In this document: in pieces, positions 9,406-17,803 of the stretch
Position numbering within the stretch: position 1 is the stretch's first letter
Layout of the letters: the number at the start of each line of letters is the position of its first letter
Source: Methanomassiliicoccaceae archaeon UBA71
GTDB taxonomy: Archaea > Thermoplasmatota > Thermoplasmata > Methanomassiliicoccales > Methanomethylophilaceae
Direction of reading: 5' to 3'
NCBI GenBank assembly: GCA_002504405.1
Contig: DARO01000012.1
Coordinates: forward strand, 124,001-188,000
DNA length: 64,000 nt
Translations under genes and position numbers: made by a program
Notes under the pieces: generated by a model
What the model was told of the DNA's origin: nothing
What the model saw: the letters and a program-made list of their open reading frames with translations, nothing else
Database searches by the model: none

Positions 9406-9450
9406 ACCTGCTCCGAAACCTTTTTTACTTTTATGATATAAGTCGGGTCC

Positions 9451-9705
9451 ATGCAGACCTACCTTGTCGAGGAGACCGACGATTCCGTAACTATCGCGTT
9501 CAAGGACGCCAACATCACGTTCATCACGCCCCTGATGAAGGCACTCTACGACGACGAGAACGTGGAGCTGGTCAGATACATCGACAAGCACCCCGAGCTC
9601 GAGGACAGGAGGCTCTACGTCAAGGTCAAGTCCGGCAGCGCCAAGGACGCCATCAAGAAGGCCTCGGACGCAGTGGCAGACTACTACTCCATGATCAACG
9701 AGTGA
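9451..9705 (+). CDS. rpoL: DNA-directed RNA polymerase subunit L
   Basis: Small assembly subunit of archaeal RNA polymerase, partner of subunit D and equivalent to eukaryotic Rpb11/AC19. 84 residues. The segment ITPLMKALYDDENVELVRYIDKHPELEDRRLYVKV aligns with the family core, where the usual start is H-T-L-x-N. The ATG is preceded by a TTTTTACTTTTATGATA promoter. truD begins 43 bases after the stop. Confidence 0.93.
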   Translation: MQTYLVEETDDSVTIAFKDANITFITPLMKALYDDENVELVRYIDKHPELEDRRLYVKVKSGSAKDAIKKASDAVADYYSMINE

Positions 9706-9748
9706 GCTTTTGCACAGGAGATGCTGCACCGCGGAAGCGGAAATCGGC

Positions 9749-11008
9749 ATGAGGAACTACCTCTGCCCGGCCGACGGCACCGGAGGCCATCTCAAGACCC
9801 TCCCAGAGGACTTCATCGTCAGGGAGATCTCGGACCCGCCCCGCTCGAAGGACGGCGGCGAGTACACGATCGCCACCGTCACATCCCGCAACTGGGAGAC
9901 CAACCGCCTCGTGAGGATAATGGCCCGCAGCCTCGGGATGTCCAGGGAGAGGATCGGCTTCGCCGGCACGAAGGACAAGAGGGCGGTCACCACGCAGCTC
10001 ATGTCCTTCCGCTGCCCGCCGGAGGATCTGGCCAGGATCGACCTCAAGGACGTCTCCATCGAGAACCCGTACAGGGGCAGCCGGGCGATACAGATAGGCG
10101 ACCTGATAGGCAACGAGTTCGAGATCACCGTGAAGGACTGCACCATGGACCGGTCGCTCATCCCGGCAACCGTGTCCGAGGACATCGACGTCATAAGGAG
10201 GACGGGCGGGTTCCCCAACTACTTCGGCGTGCAGAGGTTCGGCGTCGTGAGGCCGGTCACCCATCTGGTTGGCGAGAGGCTCGTGCGCGGCGACATCGAG
10301 GGTGCCGTGAGGACCTATGTGTCCTTCACGACCCCCGAGGAGGACGAGGCCGTGTCCGCCGTCAGGAAGGAGCTGGACGGGTGCACGGACTGGTCGGCGG
10401 CCGTGTCGGCCATGCCCGAGCAGATGTCCTTCGAGAAGACCATGGCCCAGATCCTCGCAGGTGGAGGGAGCTGGGTCGACGCCATCGACGCCCTGCCGCC
10501 GAACCTCCAGATGATGTTCGTACACGCCTACCAGTCCCTGATATTCAATGAGATCCTCAGCGAGAGGATGGACAGGGGACTCCCGCTGAACCTTCCCATC
10601 GAAGGCGACATCGTGATCCCGCTGGATGCCAACAGGAGCCCCCAGCACGAGAACCCCATCAAGACGACCGGGGACAACATAGACCTGGTCACCAGGCAGG
10701 TACGCGCCGGCAGGGCGTTCGTCACCGGGTCCCTGTTCGGGTCGGAGTCCGTGCTGGCTGATGGGGAGATGGGCGAGATTGAGAGGTCCATGGTGGAGAA
10801 GCACGGGCTGGAGCCGGAGGACTTCGTCATCCCGGGGCTCCAGAGGTGCAGCTCCAAGGGCGGCAGGAGGGAGCTGGTGTGCCCCGTGAAGAGCATCGGC
10901 AGCGAGTTCCGCGATGACGGCTACACCCTAAGATTCTCGCTCCCCAAAGGCAACTACGCCACCTGCCTCATGAGGGAGTTCATGAAGTCCGAGATGAGGG
11001 ACTACTGA
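9749..11008 (+). CDS. truD: tRNA pseudouridine(13) synthase
   Basis: Makes pseudouridine at position 13 of tRNA. 419 residues from ATG 9749, similar to archaeal TruD. The catalytic Asp is D76 in GFAGTKDKRA. GFPNYFGVQRFG and the TRUD insertion domain between about 150 and 310 follow, then AYQSLIFNEILSERM. An in-frame TTG lies 39 bases upstream, but ATG 9749 gives the usual N-terminus. It follows rpoL closely and is convergent with the TPR gene, with only 2 bases between the stops. Confidence 0.93.
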   Translation: MRNYLCPADGTGGHLKTLPEDFIVREISDPPRSKDGGEYTIATVTSRNWETNRLVRIMARSLGMSRERIGFAGTKDKRAVTTQLMSFRCPPEDLARIDLKDVSIENPYRGSRAIQIGDLIGNEFEITVKDCTMDRSLIPATVSEDIDVIRRTGGFPNYFGVQRFGVVRPVTHLVGERLVRGDIEGAVRTYVSFTTPEEDEAVSAVRKELDGCTDWSAAVSAMPEQMSFEKTMAQILAGGGSWVDAIDALPPNLQMMFVHAYQSLIFNEILSERMDRGLPLNLPIEGDIVIPLDANRSPQHENPIKTTGDNIDLVTRQVRAGRAFVTGSLFGSESVLADGEMGEIERSMVEKHGLEPEDFVIPGLQRCSSKGGRRELVCPVKSIGSEFRDDGYTLRFSLPKGNYATCLMREFMKSEMRDY

Positions 11009-11010
11009 CG

Positions 11011-14000
11011 TCACACGATCTGCGACTGCACCTGCCTGGCCTCGTACACGCCCAGGTCGGTCATGGACATTATCTCGTAGACAGTGGTCCCCCTCGGATA
11101 CCTCATCGACATTGATCCCAGGTCCCCGTCGGGATCCGGTTCGGGGTCCGTGAGCATGCACCTCATGACGTAGGCGACGATCTCCCTCGCCTCGTCCACG
11201 TCCCTGCATCCGCACTGTATGAACACGCGGTCCAGCGGCAGCCTGGGGTTCCTGTCGAGGTCCTCCCACCGGAGCTTGAGGACCGCGTCCCTCGACCTGG
11301 CCTCCATCGTGCGGAACCTCTCGTCTCCCGGCCCGATGCGCCCGGAATCCGGGACCTCGGACAGATACGCGCGGACCCTGGCGGCCGTGTCCGGGTCCAT
11401 GCCCACGGCGTTGAGGAGGTCCCTGTCGGTGTACGGGGTCTTGGTCGAGTATGCGCGGCGCAGAACCTTCTCCGCGTACCTCTTGACGGACTTGTCCGCG
11501 TCCTCCGCCCGGTCTCCGAGGAGCGCCCTCGACTCCGACGCATGGCCTGAGTCCTCCAGGATCCTGACCATCCTCAGCGTCCCGTCGGGGGAGGGGGCGG
11601 GGCATCCGGCAAACATCGTGTAGGCGGACATGAGCCCCTGCTCGTCCCCACGTGCCTGAGCGATCTCCGCCTTCAGTATTATGGCGGACTCCCTGCGGGG
11701 GTCCCTCCTGAGGATGCGGCTCACCATGCTGTCCGCCGCGAGGAGCTCCCTGCGGGATACCATCATGCGGGCCAGCTTCTCCGCCGGGTCGAGCCTGGAC
11801 GGGTCGCGGGACACCGCCGCGGAGTAGCACTCGGAGGCCCGGTCGGGGGCGCCCATCCTCTCCAGCGCCTCCCCCTTAGACACGTAGACGTCGGCGCCAT
11901 CCTCGCCCTTGGATATCGCCAGGTCGTACTCCTGCAGGGCGCCCCTGAGGTCGCCCTTCGCCGCCCTGGCGTCCCCCATCACGAGGTGTAGCCCCGGATC
12001 GTCGGGATTCTCCCTGAGGGCCGATGAGACGAGGAACACCGCCCCGTCGACATCCCCGGACCTCAGTACCGCCGTGGCCTTCAGCCGCAGGCAGTCGGGA
12101 TCGCCGGGATCCGCCGCCAGCGCCTTGTCTGCAGACCTGATCGCCCCCTTCAGATCGCCGGCGTCCAGAAGGGACACCGCCATCGAGTAGAGGGCCTCGG
12201 CGTCCTCCTTGGAGGTGGTGCCGACATCGGAATCCCGGCCCGCCTCCTCCGATTCGCCCATGGGCTGCGGGCATGATCCCGGAGACTCCTGCCCGGCATC
12301 GGCCACGGGCCCGGGTGCCTGGCCGCCGATTCCCGACTCATCGCCGGCGGCCTCGCCCCTTACTGTCGCGCCGGGCGTACCCGACAGGGCCTCGCGCGCC
12401 CCGCGTATGGCATCCGAATCGGGGAGCAGGCGGAGACCGTCCTCCGCCGCCGCAACGGCGGCATCCATCCGGCCCATCCCCTCCAGGCATCTCACCCTCA
12501 TCAGGACGGCCCCCTCGTCGGCAACCCCCGGGGGCAGCAGGTCGTAGGACTCCAGCGCGCCCTCGGGATCCCCCATGGCGATCTGTATGCCCATCCTCTC
12601 GCGGATTATCCCCGGGTTCGACGGGTCCGCGGCGCGTGCCAGCTCCAGGTAGTGGAGAGCGTCGACGTACCTCGACATGCCCGCGAATATGGCGGCCTTG
12701 CGGACGAGGGCGTACACCGACCCCCTCTCCAGCTCTATGGCGCGGTTCAGCGACTCGACGGCCCCGGACGCGTCCCCCTTGGCCTCCTGGACGGAGGCCT
12801 TCGATATCCAGTACTCGGGCTCGCCGAGATCCAGCAGCAGGGCGCGGTTATACGCCTCCTCGGCCGAGTCGAGGTCTCCGCGCCTCTCGTCCGCCATCCC
12901 CTTGGAGTACCAGAGGACCGGGTTGTCCGGGTCGGCCTTGGCGGCCGCGGCGTAGGACGCCGACGCCTTGAGGTACTCGCCGAGGCCGTACTCAGCGTTG
13001 CCCCTCAGCCTCTTGATCTCAGGGCCCCCGGGGAACGAGGACTCCGCGTCCCTGCACAGCAGGACCGCGTCCCTGAGGAGGCCGGAGGCCACCAGAACGG
13101 ACACGGCCCTTACCGCGACCTTCCTCCCCCCGTCCACGCGGACGGCGCGGGAGCACATGTCCACGACGGTCTCGTCCTCCCCGGTGGCCGACAGGGCCTC
13201 CGCCAGGGAGAGCATCGCCTCCGTGTCGGAGTAGTCGGACTCCAGCAGGGACCTGCATATCCCGGCGGCCCCGGCGAAGTCGCCGCGGGACACCATCATG
13301 TCCTTCCTGAGGAGCAGGGCATCCCTGTTGCACGGGTCGATGGCGAGGACGCGGATGCACTCCTTCTCCGCCCTCTGCACGCTGTCCGTCAGGAACAGCA
13401 TCCTGGCCCTCTGGACCCTGGCCCCCAGGCAGTCCGGGTCCCTACGGACGGCCTCGGACGCACAGGCCCTGGCACCGGGGTAGTCCCCCGCCCTCATCCT
13501 GAGGACCGACTGCATGGCGAGCGCGTCGGGGTCGCCGCGGTTGGACTCCATGTACGAGGCCAGAAGGCCGGATGCCTGGGCCTCCATCCCCCTGGACAGC
13601 AGGAGGCGGACCGCGCCGATGAGCTGGTCCGACCCCGCCCATTCGCTGTCGAGGTAGGAGCGTATGGCGTCCATCGCCTCCGCCCCGTCCCCCAGTGCCA
13701 GCCTGGCCCTGGCGATGCACCTCATGACCGCAGGGGACGACTGGTCCGCGGAGGAGAGGAGGTCGAGGGCCCCTACGGGGTCCCCCGCCTCTATGTGGGC
13801 ATCCGCCGCCTCCACGCGGACGAACGGCATCGTGTCCCGGACGATCCTCCCGTATACCATGCACGCGGAGTGCCAGTCCTTCTCGTCCACGGACATCCTG
13901 GCGGATGCCAGGAGGAACTCCGGGTCGCCGTCCCTGTAGTAGCTCGAACCCACGAGCATGTCGGAGGCCGCTTCCCTGGACCCCCTGTACCACTCGTAGT

Positions 14001-14583
14001 ATATCCGGTAGAGGTCCTGGACCCTCCCCTCCCCCGGGGGGTTGGGCGGGTCGCCGCCGGACAGTATGGCCTGTATGTTCTGCCTCTGGGCCCACCCTCC
14101 GGACGGGTCCGTCTCCATAAGTATGGGGTAGACCTCCTGATGCGACGGGTCGGCGGAGTACGCCCTCAGGGCGCTCTCGCCGGCACCGGCCGGATCCCCC
14201 TTGGCGAGGCGGATGCGCGCCTCGGCGACGGACCTGTGGAGTATCTCCTGGGACCTCGAGGACATCGAGAGGAGCTCCTCCGCCGATGCCGTGTCCCCGC
14301 GGGAGAGGAGGGCCTCGGCCGCCTCCACCGACGGCAGGCAGTCCCTCGAGCGGGACCTGGAGACCACCTCTTTCAGTACGTCCGGCCCGGCTCCCTCGGC
14401 AGAGAGCTGCCTGACGAGGCTCACCAGGAGCGCCGAGCTGACCCCTCCCTCCTGGGACCTCAGCTCCTCGAGCACCGTCTGCGCCGGGCTCCTGGATCCG
14501 TGGATCGGCAGGCGGCCGCCCCCGTTGAGACGCCTCCACGAACGTATCTCGAAGGGTGACTTCAGTATGGGGCGGCCTGACAT
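11011..14583 (-). CDS. Very large TPR-repeat protein (1,190 aa)
   Basis: Scaffold-type protein built almost entirely of tetratricopeptide repeats. Units with the spacing A..LA.GD..GA....A...DP appear throughout, for example ALALRRKDM-type helices around 430-560 and AVALLDAGDLKGAIRSADKALAADP-type units around 800-900. A Pro/Gly/Ser-rich linker at about 745-800 (ATVRGEAAGDESGIGGQAPG) splits two TPR blocks. The last ~110 residues (MRYPRGTTVYEIMSM) look like a separate small domain. ATG 14583 is preferred because it gives MSGRPILKSP; an earlier in-frame start overlaps the tRNA promoter. Partners are unknown. GC content is high, as for core genes. Confidence 0.85.
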   Translation of the reverse strand: MSGRPILKSPFEIRSWRRLNGGGRLPIHGSRSPAQTVLEELRSQEGGVSSALLVSLVRQLSAEGAGPDVLKEVVSRSRSRDCLPSVEAAEALLSRGDTASAEELLSMSSRSQEILHRSVAEARIRLAKGDPAGAGESALRAYSADPSHQEVYPILMETDPSGGWAQRQNIQAILSGGDPPNPPGEGRVQDLYRIYYEWYRGSREAASDMLVGSSYYRDGDPEFLLASARMSVDEKDWHSACMVYGRIVRDTMPFVRVEAADAHIEAGDPVGALDLLSSADQSSPAVMRCIARARLALGDGAEAMDAIRSYLDSEWAGSDQLIGAVRLLLSRGMEAQASGLLASYMESNRGDPDALAMQSVLRMRAGDYPGARACASEAVRRDPDCLGARVQRARMLFLTDSVQRAEKECIRVLAIDPCNRDALLLRKDMMVSRGDFAGAAGICRSLLESDYSDTEAMLSLAEALSATGEDETVVDMCSRAVRVDGGRKVAVRAVSVLVASGLLRDAVLLCRDAESSFPGGPEIKRLRGNAEYGLGEYLKASASYAAAAKADPDNPVLWYSKGMADERRGDLDSAEEAYNRALLLDLGEPEYWISKASVQEAKGDASGAVESLNRAIELERGSVYALVRKAAIFAGMSRYVDALHYLELARAADPSNPGIIRERMGIQIAMGDPEGALESYDLLPPGVADEGAVLMRVRCLEGMGRMDAAVAAAEDGLRLLPDSDAIRGAREALSGTPGATVRGEAAGDESGIGGQAPGPVADAGQESPGSCPQPMGESEEAGRDSDVGTTSKEDAEALYSMAVSLLDAGDLKGAIRSADKALAADPGDPDCLRLKATAVLRSGDVDGAVFLVSSALRENPDDPGLHLVMGDARAAKGDLRGALQEYDLAISKGEDGADVYVSKGEALERMGAPDRASECYSAAVSRDPSRLDPAEKLARMMVSRRELLAADSMVSRILRRDPRRESAIILKAEIAQARGDEQGLMSAYTMFAGCPAPSPDGTLRMVRILEDSGHASESRALLGDRAEDADKSVKRYAEKVLRRAYSTKTPYTDRDLLNAVGMDPDTAARVRAYLSEVPDSGRIGPGDERFRTMEARSRDAVLKLRWEDLDRNPRLPLDRVFIQCGCRDVDEAREIVAYVMRCMLTDPEPDPDGDLGSMSMRYPRGTTVYEIMSMTDLGVYEARQVQSQIV

Positions 14584-14646
14584 GCCCGCGTATAGGGGGA
14601 GACGGATAATTAATGTTGCCCGGAACCATCCGCCGGACAACTAAGG

Positions 14647-14653
14647 TTATATA
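14647..14653 (+). promoter_or_regulatory. TATA box of tRNA-Gly(TCC)
   Basis: TTATATA about 27-33 bases upstream of the mature tRNA 5' end. Confidence 0.6.
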
Positions 14654-14679
14654 CAGCATTGTTCTAGGGGGGTATCAGT

Positions 14680-14752
14680 GCAGCTGTGATCTAGCTGGTT
14701 AGGATCTGAGCCTTCCAAGCTCATTGCCCGGGTTCGAATCCCGGCGGCTGCA
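14680..14752 (+). tRNA. tRNA-Gly (anticodon TCC)
   Basis: A complete cloverleaf of 73 bases. The acceptor GCAGCTG pairs with CGGCTGC, with discriminator A at 14752. The anticodon arm TGAGC-CTTCCAA-GCTCA gives TCC, and the T arm is CCGGG-TTCGAAT-CCCGG. CCA is not encoded. A T tract follows at 14754-14759. The recombinase gene that follows on the opposite strand suggests that the 3' half serves or served as an attachment site. Confidence 0.96.
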
Positions 14753-14753
14753 C

Positions 14754-14759
14754 TTTTTT
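14754..14759 (+). terminator. T-tract terminator of tRNA-Gly
   Basis: Six T residues directly after the tRNA 3' end, a typical archaeal termination signal. Confidence 0.6.
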
Positions 14760-14799
14760 ACCCCCCATCCAGACATCGAAATGGTGCAACCTTTCTGAT

Positions 14800-15580
14800 T
14801 CACCACACCTCCTTCGCGGCCTCGATGGCCCTGTCTTCCCCTTTTCTGCAATAGTAGAGCTCCGTGGTCTTGGTCGTGTCGTGGCCCATGAGCACCGACA
14901 CGTTCTCCACCTCGACGCCCTTGTTGAGGTAGATCTGTCCGAACGCCCTGCGGCAGTCGCGGAGCTCGAATGTCTCCCCGACGGCATCCTCCACGATCCT
15001 CTTGATCTTGCGGATGCTGTTGCCGGACAGGAACGAGTACTTGCCGTTCATCGCGAAGAACAGGGCGTCGCTCTGCGCCTTGTGGCTGCGGAGCCAAGCG
15101 TCCCTCACGACGAGGTAGTTCAGCACTATGGGCTGGAGCTCCCCGGGGACGGGGACGCTCCTGGGCTCGCCGCAGGTGTCCTCGCCTTTGACATGCTCGA
15201 AGCGGATCTCCCACCTGTCGGTGTCGAGGTCCCCGATCCTCGCGAGGCGCAGCTCCTTGTTCCTGGCGCCGGTGCCTATGTACATCAGCACCAGGGTGAA
15301 CGCGCGGGACATGCGGAAGTCGTACTGGTCGATGTCGCGGTAGACCGCGAGGATCCTGCGGTACGTGTCCTCCGGCAGCGGGTCCAGCCTCTTCTGCTTC
15401 GCCCTCTGCTTCATCCCGGGGTTCCTGACGAGGCACCTGTCGACGGCGTTGTCATCGTTGTACCTCAGCAGCTGCCTCAGCACCGATGTGTCGTGGTTGT
15501 AGTCCGACGGCCCCGACCTTGCGGCCCTTGCGGTACCTCAGGTAGGCCAGAACGGCGATAGAGCACGCGTCGATGGCCAT
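14800..15580 (-). pseudogene. Tyrosine recombinase (integrase), frameshifted near its N-terminus
   Basis: Site-specific recombinase of a mobile element. The main part (14800-15483, 227 aa) has the catalytic-domain order TGARNKELRLARI (Arg I), then RDCRRAFGQ (the usual HxxR box, with Arg replacing His), LMGHDTTKTT and nucleophile YYCRKG. The N-terminal DNA-binding piece is one frame away: MAIDACSIAVLAYLRYRKG joins to RSGPSDYNHDTSVLRQLL at about 15,490, which implies one extra base. Without that join the enzyme lacks its core-binding domain. Ending 48 bases after tRNA-Gly is the classic position for an integrase that uses the tRNA 3' end. The start at 15580 is a guess; the frame is open up to 15664. 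Confidence 0.75.
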
Positions 15581-15608
15581 TGCCAGCCTGTCCAGGGAGG
15601 TGGCCTGA

Positions 15609-15904
15609 ATGACTCTGTTCGAGACCGGGCAGGTCGTCACAACCTGCGGAATCGCACAGGCCATGGGGGACGACTACTCGTTCCTCCTGAGCGTCAGGGG
15701 TGCCTGGAGAGGCACTGCAGGGGCAACTGGGGGGACGTCGGCGAGGACGGTAGGCAGATGAACGACGATGCCATCGAAGCCGAGAGGAGTGGGGAGCCTA
15801 CGGACAGGCTGTTCAGCCTATACAGCATCGGGGACAGGGAGATCTGCATCATCACGGAATGGGACAGGTCGGCGACGACCATACTGTTCCCGGAGGAGTA
15901 TTGA
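15609..15904 (+). pseudogene. Small conserved 'plasmid-related' protein, one-base frameshift
   Basis: A strong ribosome site GGAGGTG (15597-15603) precedes the ATG, and the frame reads MTLFETGQVVTTCGIAQAMG. At the run of four G at about 15694-15697 the reading moves by one base into GCLERHCRGNWGDVGEDGRQMNDDAIE and ends SATTILFPEEY. Joined, it is a ~98-residue member of a widespread family recognised by RGDWGDV...N..A and ITE.DRS.TTILLPEEY, common on plasmids and genomic islands, function unknown. Length 296 is one short of a multiple of three, so one G appears to be missing. It is divergent from the integrase. Confidence 0.7.
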
Positions 15905-15957
15905 AACAACAGGTCGGGGGAACCTCCGACCTACAACCCTTTCGGGTCGGTCGGACC

Positions 15958-15966
15958 ACTTAAATC
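15958..15966 (+). promoter_or_regulatory. TATA box of the 39-aa zinc-ribbon gene
   Basis: ACTTAAAT about 25-30 bases upstream of the ATG at 15989, consistent with leaderless transcription. Confidence 0.4.
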
Positions 15967-15988
15967 CGACGGGATGTTCCGACGGGGC

Positions 15989-16108
15989 ATGACCTGCGCC
16001 TTCTGCCACTGCGAGATCCCCGACACGCAGCCCTTCAACTTCTGTCCGTTCTGCGGACAGGCCATCATGGCTGCTCCGGACCCGACCAACGGAAGGAAAC
16101 CATTCTGA
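15989..16108 (+). CDS. 39-residue double-CxxC zinc-ribbon protein
   Basis: Reads MTCAFCHCEIPDTQPFNFCP, then FCGQAIMAAPDPTNGRKPF. Two knuckles, CxxC at residues 3-6 and CxxC at 19-22, are spaced as in a zinc-ribbon, a single metal site with no other domain. An in-frame ATG 15 bases upstream is possible, but the TATA box distance favours 15989. It follows the small 'plasmid-related' gene in the same direction by 84 bases. Function unknown; such mini ribbons often bind nucleic acid or a protein partner. Confidence 0.6.
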   Translation: MTCAFCHCEIPDTQPFNFCPFCGQAIMAAPDPTNGRKPF

Positions 16109-16234
16109 CATGTAGGGCGGGGAACACGGGTCGCGTATCAACGGTTATGGAATGGCGTCACGATCGATATCAGCGTTGACACCTATCCGAACCGTCGACA
16201 CCGTTCGGGGCTCTGACGGGTCGGATTGCCGGTG

Positions 16235-16278
16235 ATTGCCTATTAAGTACCGTTTAATTGCCTATTAAGTACCGTTTA
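16235..16278. repeat. 22-bp tandem duplication
   Basis: The unit ATTGCCTATTAAGTACCGTT plus TA is present twice head to tail (16235-16256 and 16257-16278), directly abutting the insertion-element end that begins with TAACTCGAG. It may be a target-site or slippage scar. Confidence 0.75.
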
Positions 16279-16405
16279 ACTCGAGTTGGACAGTTGTGCT
16301 GATTCCGAGGGACGGGTTCAAGGTCGACCGCATATACACCGACGAAAACGACCTCACACGCCGGATTTCAGCGGTTTTGGACTGTTATCGAGGGTGTTCT
16401 ATGGT

Positions 16406-16435
16406 GCTTCCCGGGGGTCTACGACCCCGGGAAGC
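16406..16435. repeat. GC-rich stem-loop
   Basis: Arms GCTTCCCGGGGGTC and GACCCCGGGAAGC flank a 3-base loop, with one unpaired G. It sits inside the decayed element and may act as a terminator. Confidence 0.6.
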
Positions 16436-16543
16436 CGTATAAAACACCAACTGTCCAATGAACCTCGGTTCCCAAATTTTTACGGATATCTGGCTATGTT
16501 CATTGGACAGGAGATTTCCTTCAGAAAAATTTCCCTCAGATGC

Positions 16544-16634
16544 TTAGATGTGAAGTTCCGATTCGACAATTTGATTCAAGACGTGACAGAGTCAAAAATC
16601 GGCTCGCACTGAAAACTCAACTGTCCAACTCGAG
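16544..16634 (+). repeat. Left copy of the inverted repeat flanking the Dnd island
   Basis: Starts TTAGATGTGAAGTTCCGATT and ends CAACTGTCCAACTCGAG. It is almost identical to the reverse complement of 28984-29077; differences are three substitutions and a 3-base indel in an A run. Confidence 0.85.
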
Positions 16635-16638
16635 TTAC

Positions 16639-17376
16639 AACGGGTATCATCGCACATACTGCCTTGATTCGGTCGGCGAGGTGATCTCTCGTGAGAATGA
16701 GTTCGGCAGCAATTTCTCCAGTGTCAGGGAGTTCGAGGTGTTCTACAACAGACAGAGAATCGGTACCATACAATCGATTCCTTCTATCGGGGAGATAATT
16801 CAGCTAGCTGGAGAATCATGGGAGGTAGTTTCCATTGACAGTAAGTATTCACGTATACTGGTGAAGGACTCCACGAAGATCACCGAGACATTCTGGAAAT
16901 CCGGAGGCAGTGACATCCAAACGAGGCTCATGAGATCCATGTACGAATGTCTGACCTCGGATGAGAATTACTCGTATCTGGATGAGAGAGCGACATCGAT
17001 CTTGGACTCCACTAGAAGATCATTCAGAGAATATGGTCTTGATGGAATCCTGGTGCAGTATGATGGGGCTCTTCATCTGTTCCCATGGTTAGGAACAGTT
17101 CAGTTCGATACCCTCTTTCGCATTTTGGAAAAGGCCGATGTGGCGAATGTTTGTCAGCTACCGTACAGCATGATCATCAAGGAGGGGACAACGTTGGAAA
17201 GAATCAACAACATTCTGTTATCGTATCAGGAGCCGTCTCAACTAGAGTCACTGGTGTCTGAAGAAGAACTGAGACATACCTCGGTTTTGGGCAAGTACAG
17301 CCGGTACATCCCTCTGGAGTTGTTGAAGAAGCAATTTATCAAAGATCGTTTAGACGCTGATTTCGTACTTAGATAA
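16639..17376 (+). pseudogene. Lhr-like SF2 helicase, C-terminal remnant cut off by the insertion element
   Basis: Only the C-terminal domain survives. FEVFYNRQRIGTIQS..IGEIIQLAGESWEVVSID...ILVKDSTK and the end YDGALHLFPWLGTVQFDTLFRILE match the C-terminal region of Lhr-like DEAD/DEAH helicases, whose hallmark is a ..FPWLGTK..NTL block. No helicase motif is present. The frame runs back into the insertion-element end at 16638, so any start there is accidental. Low GC content matches the Dnd genes, which converge on it from the right. The intact helicase was probably part of the same island before the insertion. Confidence 0.75.
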
Positions 17377-17422
17377 CTATACCGATATTAGGGCTGTATT
17401 CTAATTTTGAGTCTGTCCATGG

Positions 17423-17800
17423 TTATATATTATCATTCAGGATAAAACGAGAGAGAAATTCAACTGGCGAATTGATGGTTTCATATTGAGATTCCATTAT
17501 TTCGAGACCATTTTCTAGATGATTTCTGATGATTATGTTAAAAAAATCTGGTCCAGCAGATTCGTTCTGAATGTATGAGCCAACTGCACGGTAAATAAGT
17601 TCATCAGGGCCATATATTGTAGATTTGTTAAATTCATAGCCATCTGTATCTGTCTGTATCTCGGTAGATACAGGTTTAGATTCAGCTAAAGAAATCGAGA
17701 TGGCAATACGACAGATTACATTTCTTTTCAAATCGAGACGATTAGAAAGAAAATTCAATTGTTCAGACGATTTTTTTGATAATTTCAACTTATCTGCCAT
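17423..17800 (-). CDS. dndE: DNA sulfur modification protein DndE
   Basis: 125 residues, the usual DndE size. The start KLKLSKKSSEQLNFLSNRLDLKRNVICRIAISISL matches the family pattern (Leu-rich helix, then L..R..l.rN...RiAl..SL). DndE is required with DndC and DndD to place phosphorothioate in the DNA backbone and binds nicked DNA in characterised systems. It starts 3 bases after the dndD stop, so the order dndC-dndD-dndE is an operon. Its end faces the helicase remnant. GC is low (~35%), foreign to the flanking chromosome. Confidence 0.82.
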   Translation of the reverse strand: MADKLKLSKKSSEQLNFLSNRLDLKRNVICRIAISISLAESKPVSTEIQTDTDGYEFNKSTIYGPDELIYRAVGSYIQNESAGPDFFNIIIRNHLENGLEIMESQYETINSPVEFLSRFILNDNI

Positions 17801-17803
17801 AGT

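Larger units (their letters stand above)
16277..16638. mobile_element. Decayed insertion element / MITE-like unit with 20-bp inverted ends
   Basis: The ends are TAACTCGAGTTGGACAGTTG on the left and its exact reverse complement at 16619-16638 on the right. Between them are a GC-rich hairpin (16406-16435), a second inverted pair CTGTCCAATGAAC / GTTCATTGGACAG around 16452-16511, and no transposase frame. The right ~92 bases recur inverted at 28984-29077. I read it as the remains of an insertion sequence that kept its ends, or a non-autonomous derivative. Confidence 0.6.

Noticed and set aside
9385..9420. GGTTCAATCCC-like T-arm on the minus strand, suggesting a tRNA.
   Set aside because: No acceptor or anticodon arm can be formed on either side.
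12652..14559. A 635-codon open frame on the plus strand, opposite the TPR gene.
   Set aside because: Antisense shadow of a high-GC repeat gene; no ribosome site or family resemblance.
15818..16141. A 107-codon minus-strand frame over the zinc-ribbon gene.
   Set aside because: Shadow of two plus-strand genes with clear motifs and promoter.
16235..16278. Start of a CRISPR array.
   Set aside because: Only two 22-bp units are present, adjacent without spacers, and no cas gene is found in the window.
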